A DNA stretch of 64,000 bases from Variovorax flavidus (lineage in GTDB: Bacteria > Pseudomonadota > Gammaproteobacteria > Burkholderiales > Burkholderiaceae_C). The DNA is taken from positions 682,001-746,000 of the forward strand of contig NZ_JASZYE010000001.1 of the NCBI RefSeq assembly GCF_030317145.1, written 5' to 3'. The stretch's first letter is position 1. Every line of letters starts with the position of its first letter. Shown in pieces: positions 18,058 to 26,054 of this stretch. Both the position numbers and the translations under genes were made by a program. A model generated the notes under the pieces. The model was not told the origin of the DNA and did no database searches. It saw only the letters and a list, made by a program, of their open reading frames with translations.

Positions 18058-18206
18058 GTCCGCACATCGACAAGGACCGGCTCCGATCGTGACATCTGAC
18101 CGGTCCGGACCGTGAGCAACTGCTCAAGGTGCGCCAAACGGCGGATGCACAAGCGCATGGCGAACGTGCAGACTGATGGCCAACGCAACACGGAGAGGGT
18201 CGAGGA

Positions 18207-18413
18207 ATGGAATTGATGCATTGGATCTGCATTGGCGCTGCGGTGGCCGTGGCGGCAACGGGTTGGTTCCTTGTGGTTCCCCTGTACCGCGGCTGGCGGC
18301 CGCTGAATGACCGGATAACCGATCAGGTCTCGCGTTCCGCCGCCCTGGTCAAGGAATGCAGCACCACGATGGGCGCTGGAACAGCCTTCGGACGGCTTTC
18401 GACCATTCGCTGA
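18207..18413 (+). CDS. Possible small membrane protein
   Basis: A 68-residue frame with one clear hydrophobic helix near the start (WICIGAAVAVAATGWFLVV, residues 6-24), then a polar tail. GAGAGGGTCGAGGA precedes the ATG. It fits the gap between the cysteine-rich lipoprotein and the convergent LuxR-type gene. It could be a real single-pass peptide or a chance frame; no homology is recognised. Confidence 0.4.
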   Translation: MELMHWICIGAAVAVAATGWFLVVPLYRGWRPLNDRITDQVSRSAALVKECSTTMGAGTAFGRLSTIR

Positions 18414-18433
18414 TCGACGGTGCCTTCCGGTTC

Positions 18434-19051
18434 TCAGGTCCCCATATCGGAGACGAGGAGTCCCTTCGTCCTTGCGTAGTGCAGGGCCTGCGTCCGGCTG
18501 CTGACGCCGATACGCTTGTAAAGCCGCCACATGTGCACCTTGACCGTGTCTTCGCTGATTTCCAGACGCTGCGCCATCTCGCGATTGCCGAGGCCTTCAT
18601 TGAGCAGCTGCACCAACTGCCGCTGTCGCTTGGTCAATTGACCCCCTGAGGCGGGCGCTTCGTCGCTGTCCGTGTCGCTCTCGACCTCCTCGACGAGCAG
18701 CGCCCGCAGCGATGACGCCAGTTGCGTGGCGCCGCTGGCCTTGTCGATATAGATGTCTGCGCCATGCGCGAGACATTGCGCCTCCATGTCAGCCGCCGGA
18801 GAGGCCGAGTAGACGGCAAGCGGCACACTCGAAAAGCTCTGTTTCACGGCAATCACGCCGGAGCAGCCGCTGGTGTCCGGCAAGTTCAGATCCAGGCAGA
18901 CCAGATCGGGGACGCCGTGCTTGACGACGGCGTCGCCCAGTCGGGACAGTCGGTCCAGTTCGACGATGTTGGCCGCGGGGCGGACCCTGCGCAGCACCAT
19001 GGAGACTGCGTCTCGCATGAGTGGGTGGTCGTCGATCACATAAATGCTCAT
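18434..19051 (-). CDS. LuxR/NarL-family response regulator
   Basis: A 205-residue two-domain regulator. The receiver domain (residues 1-120) starts MSIYVIDDHPLMRD with the acidic pair, has phospho-acceptor Asp54 in DLVCLDLNLPDT and the conserved lysine in YIDKAS. The C-terminal GerE-type helix-turn-helix (about 140-200) contains LTKRQRQLVQLLNEGLGNRE and ISEDTVKVHMWRLYKRIGVS. A start at 19051 is chosen because it gives the canonical receiver N-terminus and follows AAAGAAGAC; a longer frame exists. No sensor kinase is adjacent, so it is an orphan. Confidence 0.92.
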   Translation of the reverse strand: MSIYVIDDHPLMRDAVSMVLRRVRPAANIVELDRLSRLGDAVVKHGVPDLVCLDLNLPDTSGCSGVIAVKQSFSSVPLAVYSASPAADMEAQCLAHGADIYIDKASGATQLASSLRALLVEEVESDTDSDEAPASGGQLTKRQRQLVQLLNEGLGNREMAQRLEISEDTVKVHMWRLYKRIGVSSRTQALHYARTKGLLVSDMGT

Positions 19052-19305
19052 GTCTTCTTTGCCAAGCTTGTCGAGTTGGTTTGGGTTTTTGATCGTCGCA
19101 TGGCAAAGCCCGAATCGAGTGATTGCGCAGGTCGACCAGATTGACACTGCGCGGCGTTTGTCACGCTTGGGGGAGTTTGGATGCGAGAAATTCAGATCAT
19201 TCCTATGGGAGAGCAGCTGCTTCCAATTGGGAAATGGGCTTTTCCGAAGGCGCCATGACCGTTGGGATTAAGCTACACCTCTTGATTGATTGACAAAGGC
19301 GCCTC

Positions 19306-19797
19306 ATGACCCAGACCTATTCCCAGCTTCAGAAGAAGATCGCGATGCTGCAACGACAGGCCGACGCCCTTCGCGACAAGGAGATTTCAGGCGTTATTTC
19401 GCGCATCAAGGTGGCGATCGATCATTACGGGTTGACTGCACACCAACTCGGTTTTGGCGCGGCACCCGCCGCCGCCCGGAAGCCCTCGACGGCCGATGCA
19501 GCCTCGGCGAAGGGCGCCAAGTACATCGATGGCAACGGCAATTCCTGGTCAGGTCGTGGGCCGCGTCCGCATTGGCTTCGCGATGCGCTGGCTTCGGGCC
19601 GGTCGCTCGATGAATTCGTGAGCGGCGCTTCCGCCGCGCCGGCCGCGAAGGCCAAGACCCGCAAGTTCAAGCGCCGGCCGTCGTCCGTGCTCTACCGCGA
19701 TGGAAGCGGAAACTCGTGGACCGGCCGCGGCCCGCAGCCGCGCTGGATGAAAGAGGCTCTCGCCAGCGGAAAGACGCTCGAGGACCTGAAGGGCTGA
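19306..19797 (+). CDS. H-NS-family nucleoid protein with two DNA-binding modules
   Basis: A 163-residue nucleoid-associated protein. An N-terminal oligomerisation helix (residues 1-45, YSQLQKKIAMLQRQADALR) is followed by two copies of the H-NS C-terminal DNA-binding motif: residues 72-104 (YIDGNGNSWSGRGPRPHWL) and 130-161 (YRDGSGNSWTGRGPQPRWM), joined by an Ala/Lys-rich linker. The usual protein of this type in Burkholderiales has one such motif. The RGP core that enters the minor groove of AT-rich DNA is intact in both copies. It is divergent from the LuxR gene. It probably silences AT-rich, acquired DNA; two modules may raise affinity or allow bridging from one chain. Confidence 0.9.
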   Translation: MTQTYSQLQKKIAMLQRQADALRDKEISGVISRIKVAIDHYGLTAHQLGFGAAPAAARKPSTADAASAKGAKYIDGNGNSWSGRGPRPHWLRDALASGRSLDEFVSGASAAPAAKAKTRKFKRRPSSVLYRDGSGNSWTGRGPQPRWMKEALASGKTLEDLKG

Positions 19798-19801
19798 CGC
19801 C

Positions 19802-20080
19802 TCAGACCAACGCGCCGGGCATCGTCATGATGTCCCAGGCACCACCGAAGCCGCTCGGAATGGGGTGGTCAACCGGCGCCTGCATCGCGGCCAGCGCCTG
19901 GCGGCCGGCTTCCTGGGCCGCCTGGTACGAAGGCAGCGGCCCGGACGCGGAGTTGATGAGAGTGGGGGAGAGGCGGAGCCACCCACCGGGTCGAACGATC
20001 ATCCAGTAGTAGTGCCCGGCGATGGGTTCTTCTATGACGAGACTCAGGGCTGGGTTCATTCGCTGTGAAATCGGGTTCAT
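19802..20080 (-). CDS. Small hypothetical protein
   Basis: About 92 residues from ATG 20080; ATGs at 20119 and 20059 are other options. The protein has a beta-rich core ALSLVIEEPIAGHYYWMIVR and PGGWLRLSPTL followed by a helix QAAQEAGRQALAAMQA. It looks like a small single-domain protein; no family is recognised. It is convergent with the H-NS-like gene, 4 nt apart. Confidence 0.6.
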   Translation of the reverse strand: MNPISQRMNPALSLVIEEPIAGHYYWMIVRPGGWLRLSPTLINSASGPLPSYQAAQEAGRQALAAMQAPVDHPIPSGFGGAWDIMTMPGALV

Positions 20081-20190
20081 GCGGCCCGTATTGGATCGCG
20101 GAGCGGACCCGTCTCCCAAGGTAGGAAGTCACGCCCGCCAGCGAAAACTGCAGCGCACGGGAACCCGTCCCGGGCGCGCTGCGTGAAACC

Positions 20191-20544
20191 TTACTGCTTC
20201 TGCTTCTCCGGTGCGTCCGCGTTGCCGCCGCGTGCGTATTCGCCCGACTTGTTGGCCTCACGATTGGCGGCCCGGCGCTTCGCCGCCGCCGCCTTGCGGT
20301 CTGCGCTGCTGACCGCGGCCGTGGGAGCGGGCTCGCTTTGTCCTTCACCGATCTGCGGGCCGCGAGCGGCCTGTCCGCCCTGCGCCTTTCGGTCCGAGCG
20401 TGCAGCGGCACGCTCCGCAGGCGTGGTCTTTGCGACGGGCGGGGCCTTGGCTTGTGATGGATCGGCCTCGCCACTGCTTTGGGCAAAAGCGGTCATGGCG
20501 GTCAGTTGAATCACGGCAGCGCCGATCAGGACAATTTTTCTCAT
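20191..20544 (-). CDS. Secreted low-complexity protein
   Basis: A 117-residue exported protein with signal peptide MRKIVLIGAAVIQLTAMTAF ending AFAQS. The mature part is short of hydrophobic residues and rich in Ala, Lys, Arg and Gln (ERAAARSDRKAQGGQAARG, DRKAAAAKRRAANREANKSG), so it is likely unfolded and periplasmic. A stem GCAGCGC/GCGCTGC at 20150-20182 lies just after the stop and may aid termination. Function unknown. Confidence 0.65.
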   Translation of the reverse strand: MRKIVLIGAAVIQLTAMTAFAQSSGEADPSQAKAPPVAKTTPAERAAARSDRKAQGGQAARGPQIGEGQSEPAPTAAVSSADRKAAAAKRRAANREANKSGEYARGGNADAPEKQKQ

Positions 20545-20685
20545 GCGAACCTTTGGCTAGTTGATGGAGCCCGCGATTGCGGGGCGGTCCATATTGCCAA
20601 GTCCCGAAGTCGGTGTCCACAAACCTCCGACATTTGCCGGCGCGCTTCTGCCCGGCAAATGGGGCAACTGTCATTATCAATTTGA

Positions 20686-21186
20686 ATGATGTGCGCAAAA
20701 CTCCGCGCAGATAGCGTTGCCTCATCAAAAAGGAGAAGAAGAGATGAAAGCACTCTCAGCGCCGTTGTCGCGTGCATCGGGTTGATCGCTTGCGCAGCCC
20801 CTCCCTCCAAGGCACCCCTACCGCCCGACGTCAAGGTCGAGGCGCCGGGTGACGCCCTTCCGCCCAACGTCAAGGGCTTCTCCGGAAAATGGGTCGGCAA
20901 GTGGATCAACGGCTCGACGCAGCTCGACCACATCCTGATCGTCGAGCGCATCGATGCATCGGGTGCGACCATGGTCTACTCGACGGGCGAACCGAGCAAC
21001 ACCTATGTGAACATCGCTCCGCAATGGAGACGCATCAATGCGAAGGTGGGGCCTGGCACGCTGGACTACCAGTTCCCCAATGGCGCCACGGTCAACTACA
21101 AGCTCCAGCCGGACGGCACGCTCGCGGGGACGTACAAGAGCCGAGGTTTCGACACGACGGCCAAGCTCACGCGCGCGCCGGCCTAG
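20686..21186 (+). CDS. Envelope lipoprotein with probable 5' frameshift
   Basis: The open frame gives 166 residues, but its first 25 or so (MMCAKLRADSVASSKRRRRD) do not look like a protein start. A good ribosome site AAAAGGAGAAGAAGAG precedes ATG 20744, which is one base out of frame and stops after 13 codons. In the open frame the codons right after it read LSAVVACIGLIACAAPPSK, a fine lipoprotein signal and lipobox. One extra base near 20750-20756 would give MKAL-LSAVVACIGLIAC. So either the gene has a one-base deletion (mutation or sequencing error) or it uses a poor start. The mature domain (FSGKWVGKWINGSTQLDHIL, then YQFPNGATVNYKLQPDGTLA) is a small beta-barrel-like fold of unknown function. 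Confidence 0.6.
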   Translation: MMCAKLRADSVASSKRRRRDESTLSAVVACIGLIACAAPPSKAPLPPDVKVEAPGDALPPNVKGFSGKWVGKWINGSTQLDHILIVERIDASGATMVYSTGEPSNTYVNIAPQWRRINAKVGPGTLDYQFPNGATVNYKLQPDGTLAGTYKSRGFDTTAKLTRAPA

Positions 21187-21189
21187 GCT

Positions 21190-24126
21190 CTAGAAGCCGC
21201 GCAGATCGTCGATGGGCATCGCGAGCTTCGCATCCCCCGTGATGCGAAGCATGGTCCGGCTGACCACGTCGATGTCGTTGTCGAAGCTTCCGTGGGCGGC
21301 GGGGGTCATCACCGGCTTGCCGTTGGCGTCGATCGCCGTCTTGACTTGCGAGGCCGTCACCTTCGTGGTCCGATTGCCCAGGTCGCTGTCCTCGGCGGCC
21401 TGGCGCCACGTCTTGAGCGCGTCGCCGGTGTCAGACGTCCCGTCCCATCCCGTGTCGTTCGGATCCGCGACGCGGTCGAGCCCGAGGATGGGCGCGTGCA
21501 CGTCGGCTTCCAGCGCGTTCGAGACCAGGTAGAGCAGGGACTTTCGATAGATCGCCGCCACGTTGTCGTCGCGTTCGATCTTGTCCGCGAGGATGTCCAG
21601 GTGCAGGCGCTGCATCACGTCCTGGTTCTTCGCGTAGGTCCGGTTGGCGAAGGCCACGCTGCACGCTGGCGCAAACAGGCTGATCGAGGTGAGGCATTTC
21701 CAGAGACCCTGGTCCCTCCCGCCGTCTCTGCGCAGCGCGAGCGCCTTGAGCAGGTGGCCGATGGCGATCGATCCGGCGGAATGGCCGACCAGGTGCAACT
21801 CGAAGTCATCGCCCCACGTGCCGGCAAGGCTCGAAAGTGCGTCGAGGAGGAGGTCCCCGCCGCGTCTTTCCACGAAGGCAAGTTCGGCGTTCTCCTTCAT
21901 TTCGCTCCAGATGGGCTTGGCGCCCGGCCGCGCGATCGTCTTCTCGATGACGAGGTCGCTCGCATCCGTGACCCAGCCCGGCGCGCCTGCCACGGCAGGC
22001 TGCTTGCGGAACATGTCCGTGATGATGTCGGTCAACGACTCCAACAGGCCGGTCTTCCACACGAGAAAGATCGGATAGCAGCCGTTTCCGATGAAGTAGC
22101 GTCCCATGGCGCTCGCACGCTTGATGGCGGTCGCCTCGTCGTTGAGGCCGCCATGCACGTACAGGACCAGGCGCTTGCGCTGGACGCCTCGCTCGCGGAA
22201 CCACGCATCGGGCAACACATAGGCTTGCTGCTGGAGCTTTCTCGGCTGCTCGTCTTCGGTCAGGTACCGGCTCACGCGGCCGTCGTTGCCGAGGACCACG
22301 CTGTGCTGGTAGGCAAGGCTGTTGTCCCACCACTTGCTCCGGTCGGCACCGGAGCGCCCGACTTCCACGCCGGTGGACCCCCCCGCGGCCAGCTGGCCGG
22401 CGATGACGCGGGGCACACCAAGCGAAACGACCCACGCATCCATCGCATTGGCCAGCCAGTCGAGATAGCTCAGGACGGCGAAGCCGCCCGCGCCGAAGCC
22501 CGTGCCCCAGGAGTTCTGGAGGATGAAGCCCTGATCGTTGTAGCCGACGAACGCGAAGGCGTGGCCACCCGTCTCGGACTTGCGTCCGTCGAACTGGATG
22601 ACCGGCACCCGGGAGTGGTCCGATGGAACGCCGACCGCGGCCACCGTGTCCCAGCCATCGTGGGTGTAGGCGGAGACAAATATGGCGCCGTGCTGCGAGA
22701 TGGCCGCCTGCAGGTCCGTGATCGAGCTGGTGTCGATCCGGTAGTAGACCCCCAGCGTGATGTTGGCCGCTCGCTTCGCGAAACCGTACTTCGGCGCCGT
22801 GGCCTTGCCCGCGGCGTAGGGCCAATCGGGCTCCAGGCAGACGCCGTGGTTGAACCAGCCCTTGATCGCCCCGCGGCAGGTCGAGCCTTCGTAGTTTTCG
22901 CCTTCGTACTCGTCATGACGGCGGGCGAGCGTGTAGAGCATGCGGGGGCTGACCGACGTCATGGCCGGCGGCGTTTTCGCCTTGATCCAGCGCATGTAAT
23001 TGATCACGCAAGTGAGGCCGAAGCCGGTGCACGATCCCTCGCGACCCTGGGCGAGGATGAGGTTGGCCTTCGTGTAGCTCGGCAGGAAGTGGAACTGGTC
23101 GAGCGGCGGATAGACGTCGGGCAGGCTCACCGCCGGTGGCATGTACAGCCGGTCGCGGATGTCGGCGGCGTCCTTCCGCGTCAACGAGTCCTTGCTCTTG
23201 CGCGGGTGGTCCACGCGGGCTGCCAGCGCCTTGGTGGCGCTCGCCACGGCACGCCGGGCTGCGGCACCGGGCTTGCCAGCAGGAATGCCGCTGGCGGCGG
23301 CGATGGTCAGTTCTTCCTTCCACACTGGCTGGGCGCGCTGGAACACGTCCGTGAAGTTCTCGAGACCGTGCGCGCCGCCGTTGACGAGCTTGCGGGCGGC
23401 CTTGTAGTCCTTCTTCGCGACCGCGGCGCGAAACGCCGTGGCCTTGTCCTGGAGGAACAGCGCGAGCAGCACCGCCGCGATTTCGGGCGCATTGGCCATG
23501 TCCGGCATGGCCTCGAGCTGAAGGCCGACGTCCTTCCCGTACTTGATGTAGTTGGCCTTGCCCGTCAGCTGGACGAAGCCGCGGCCCTTGTACTTCGCGC
23601 CGTCGCCCGCAGCGCCGTTGCCGATGTCCTTGCGCAGGTCGTAGAGGGCATAGGGCGCGCCACCAGGTGCGGTGTTGTACTTGGATTGGAACTCGGAGAT
23701 CGGCACGAAACCTTCGGTCTCCGCGCGGATGGTGCCCAGTGCGCCGAGGATCATGGCGGGATCGGTGAGGTGGGCCACACCCAGCGCCGAGCCGATGTAG
23801 GGCAGGTAGCGTGCGATGTTCGCGGGCTTGGTGGCCGGAAACACCTGGCTCACCTTGCCGACCGTCAGCGGCAGTGAAAGGCTGCCGCCGACTTCGGGGA
23901 TCAGCTCCAGCAGGATCTGGCACCGCGGCCCCACGACGCCATCCGCGATGATGCCGACGCCGGCCTGCCATCGCTTGATCGCCGCGTCGAAGTCGTCATC
24001 GATCGGAGTGCCCGGCTTCCCGAGGGAAGAAAAACCGGTGGCCTCGTCGCCAAGCGCCGTCGCAAGTGCCGCGCGGAGCTTGTCCACGTCCGTGCCGGTG
24101 CTGCCCTTGAGCATCAGGATATCCAT
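21190..24126 (-). CDS. Multi-enzyme protein: peptidoglycan-binding/GH19-like, C1 peptidase and alpha/beta hydrolase
   Basis: A 978-residue protein with several enzyme parts. Residues 1-75 resemble a peptidoglycan-binding repeat (FDAAIKRWQAGVGIIADGVV). Residues about 100-275 resemble the GH19 chitinase/endolysin fold: TIRAETEGFVP with glutamates 136 and 138, then KYKGRGFVQLTGKANYIKYG. Residues about 325-570 are a papain-type (C1) peptidase: Cys366 in GREGSCTGFGL, His522 in GGHAFAFVGYN, Asn538 in LQNSWGTGFGAGGF. Residues about 645-978 are an alpha/beta hydrolase: VLYVHGGLND, nucleophile Ser783 in VGHSAGSIA, and a likely His945 in AAHGSFDND. No signal peptide is seen, so export would need a dedicated system, or it acts after lysis. 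It is a single gene with ribosome site GGAGGAGAGACAC. Role unknown; attack on cells or defence is a guess. Confidence 0.85.
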   Translation of the reverse strand: MDILMLKGSTGTDVDKLRAALATALGDEATGFSSLGKPGTPIDDDFDAAIKRWQAGVGIIADGVVGPRCQILLELIPEVGGSLSLPLTVGKVSQVFPATKPANIARYLPYIGSALGVAHLTDPAMILGALGTIRAETEGFVPISEFQSKYNTAPGGAPYALYDLRKDIGNGAAGDGAKYKGRGFVQLTGKANYIKYGKDVGLQLEAMPDMANAPEIAAVLLALFLQDKATAFRAAVAKKDYKAARKLVNGGAHGLENFTDVFQRAQPVWKEELTIAAASGIPAGKPGAAARRAVASATKALAARVDHPRKSKDSLTRKDAADIRDRLYMPPAVSLPDVYPPLDQFHFLPSYTKANLILAQGREGSCTGFGLTCVINYMRWIKAKTPPAMTSVSPRMLYTLARRHDEYEGENYEGSTCRGAIKGWFNHGVCLEPDWPYAAGKATAPKYGFAKRAANITLGVYYRIDTSSITDLQAAISQHGAIFVSAYTHDGWDTVAAVGVPSDHSRVPVIQFDGRKSETGGHAFAFVGYNDQGFILQNSWGTGFGAGGFAVLSYLDWLANAMDAWVVSLGVPRVIAGQLAAGGSTGVEVGRSGADRSKWWDNSLAYQHSVVLGNDGRVSRYLTEDEQPRKLQQQAYVLPDAWFRERGVQRKRLVLYVHGGLNDEATAIKRASAMGRYFIGNGCYPIFLVWKTGLLESLTDIITDMFRKQPAVAGAPGWVTDASDLVIEKTIARPGAKPIWSEMKENAELAFVERRGGDLLLDALSSLAGTWGDDFELHLVGHSAGSIAIGHLLKALALRRDGGRDQGLWKCLTSISLFAPACSVAFANRTYAKNQDVMQRLHLDILADKIERDDNVAAIYRKSLLYLVSNALEADVHAPILGLDRVADPNDTGWDGTSDTGDALKTWRQAAEDSDLGNRTTKVTASQVKTAIDANGKPVMTPAAHGSFDNDIDVVSRTMLRITGDAKLAMPIDDLRGF

Positions 24127-24259
24127 GTGTCTCTCCTCCAGCCTCGGCGCGTCGAAAGGCGACGTTGGGTCGGGCTGGCCGATCGTGCAGAAAACTTGCG
24201 CGCATCGTCATCCCACAAAGGGGGTATGACGGACGGGCGGTGCGGACCGGGCGCGCAGC

Positions 24260-25312
24260 TCAGTCGTTTGCGCCGCGCGCGCGCAGCCGATCGAAGAGCA
24301 CCGCGATGATGATGAAGCTGCCCACGAAGGTGCCTTGCCAGAAAGTGCTGATGCCCAGCAGGATCAGGCTGTTGCGGATCACCTCGATCAACGCCGCTCC
24401 GACCACCGCACCGAACGCGGTACCGATGCCGCCCGTGAGATTGGTGCCGCCGATGACGGATGCCGCAATCACCGACAGCTCCATCCCTTGGCCGAGGCTG
24501 GTGGTCACGGTACCGAGCCAGCCGACTTCAAGAATTCCGGTGATGCCGGCACACAGGCTGCAGAACATGTAGACGCTGACCTTGACCAGCTTGACGGGCA
24601 CGCCGGTCATGACGGCCGCGCGTTCGTTGCCGCCGATGGCATACAGGTACCGGCCCCAGCGCGTCCAGCGGAACGCAAAGCTCGCGATCACCAGCAGCAC
24701 GAGCAGGAACAGCACGGGACTGGGCACCCGGATCACGTCGACGAAGGGCAGGTCGAGATTGACGAAGCCGCCGCCCAGCGCGAGCAACTGCGGCTGGTCC
24801 GGACCGAACTGGTAGACCATCCGGTTGTTGGACAACACCATGGCCAGGCTGCGCGTGATCGACAACATGCCCAGCGTGACCACGAAGGGCGGCACGCCGA
24901 CGTAAGCGATCATCACGCCGTTGAGCGCACCGACCAGCAGCGAGGCGCCGAGCGCCAGCGGAATCGCCACCCAGATCGAGGTGCCCGCATTCATCGTCAT
25001 GCCGATCACCATGCCCGACAGCACGAGCACCGCGCCGACCGACAGGTCGATGCCGCCGGTGATGATGACTGCGGTCATGCCGATCGCGATGATGGCCACG
25101 AACGCGAAGTTGCGCGTCACGTTGAACAGGTTCTGCTGCGTCGCGAAGACATCGCTCGCCAGCGACAGCACGACGAACGCCATCACCGCGGCCACCGACA
25201 CCCAGAACGTCTGCTGGCTGACGAGCCAGCCCAGCCACGTGCGGTGCGACCGCCGGCCGATCGATTCCTGGAGACTCGCCGCCGCGTCGAATTCGCCGGG
25301 AAGGCTCATCAT
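24260..25312 (-). CDS. Ribose-type sugar ABC transporter permease
   Basis: A 350-residue inner-membrane protein of the RbsC/YtfT family, with about nine hydrophobic segments after a 35-residue polar N-terminus. Family stretches include IAIGMTAVIITGGIDLSVGA, YVGVPPFVVTLGMLSITRSL and VIGGTNLTGGIGTAFGAVVG, the last near the ATPase contact. The start overlaps the ATPase stop by 4 nt. It forms an importer with the two genes upstream; the substrate is a sugar, polyol or similar compound. Confidence 0.92.
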   Translation of the reverse strand: MMSLPGEFDAAASLQESIGRRSHRTWLGWLVSQQTFWVSVAAVMAFVVLSLASDVFATQQNLFNVTRNFAFVAIIAIGMTAVIITGGIDLSVGAVLVLSGMVIGMTMNAGTSIWVAIPLALGASLLVGALNGVMIAYVGVPPFVVTLGMLSITRSLAMVLSNNRMVYQFGPDQPQLLALGGGFVNLDLPFVDVIRVPSPVLFLLVLLVIASFAFRWTRWGRYLYAIGGNERAAVMTGVPVKLVKVSVYMFCSLCAGITGILEVGWLGTVTTSLGQGMELSVIAASVIGGTNLTGGIGTAFGAVVGAALIEVIRNSLILLGISTFWQGTFVGSFIIIAVLFDRLRARGAND

Positions 25313-26049
25313 GCGGCCCCGATGGCGCCGGTGATGAGGCCTGTGACCTCCTCAGGCGAACTCTGTGCAATGGGCTTGTCGGCCACCTTCACGCCACGGC
25401 GCAGCACGACGATCCGGTCCGCCACCGCAAAGACGTCCGGCATGCGATGACTGATCAGCACGACCGCGATGCCGTGGTCTCGCAGCCGCCTGATCAGGCT
25501 CAGCACCTCGGCAATCTGGCGCACGCTGATGGCGGCGGTCGGCTCGTCCATCAGCACGATGCGAGGGTCCGCCAGCCGCGTGCGAGCGATGGCGACGGCC
25601 TGGCGCTGTCCACCGGACATCCGCCGCACGAGGTCGCGCGGTCGCGTTTCCGACTTGAGTTCGGCGAACAGTTCCCCGGCGCGCTGGAACATCGCGCGGT
25701 AGTTCAGGACCCTGAAAGGTCCGATGCCGCGCGTCAGCTCGCGGCCAAGGTACACGTTCTCCGCGGCCGTGAGGTTGTCGCACAGCGCCAGGTCCTGGTA
25801 GACGATCTCGATGCCTTGCTCGCGCGCGTCGGCGGGCTTGTGGAAGACGACCTTGCGGCCTTCCATCGTCACCTCGCCGTGGCTCGGCGGGTAGTTGCCG
25901 GCCACGATCTTGACCAGCGTCGACTTGCCCGCGCCGTTGTCGCCCATCAGGCCGACGACCTCGCCGGCCGCCAGCGACAGGGACACGTCGGTCAGCGCCT
26001 GGATGGCGCCGAAATGCTTGGAGACCCCTGAGAGCTCCAGGACGGTCAT
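25309..26049 (-). CDS. Sugar ABC transporter ATPase, single-domain
   Basis: A 246-residue ATPase related to one half of RbsA. Walker A is GDNGAGKS (36-43), then the Q-loop EIVYQDLALCDNLTAAENVY, signature RMSGGQRQAVAIA, Walker B RIVLMDEPTAAISV and switch LISHRMPDVF. RbsA-type importers usually have two fused ATPase halves of about 500 residues; here only one half exists, so the transporter should use a homodimer, as in the FrcA-like group. The start at 26049 (MTVLELSGVSKHFGA) lies 5 nt after the binding-protein stop; the frame continues far upstream but without protein-like sequence. Confidence 0.92.
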   Translation of the reverse strand: MTVLELSGVSKHFGAIQALTDVSLSLAAGEVVGLMGDNGAGKSTLVKIVAGNYPPSHGEVTMEGRKVVFHKPADAREQGIEIVYQDLALCDNLTAAENVYLGRELTRGIGPFRVLNYRAMFQRAGELFAELKSETRPRDLVRRMSGGQRQAVAIARTRLADPRIVLMDEPTAAISVRQIAEVLSLIRRLRDHGIAVVLISHRMPDVFAVADRIVVLRRGVKVADKPIAQSSPEEVTGLITGAIGAA

Positions 26050-26054
26050 GGGCG

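Noticed and set aside
20150..20182. GCAGCGC/GCGCTGC stem as a full terminator
   Set aside because: The loop is long and no T-run follows on the minus strand, so it is only mentioned with the gene.
21292..23877. Long plus-strand open frame (about 860 codons) across the multi-enzyme gene
   Set aside because: Its composition is that of an antisense shadow and no motif is seen; the minus-strand gene has three intact active sites.
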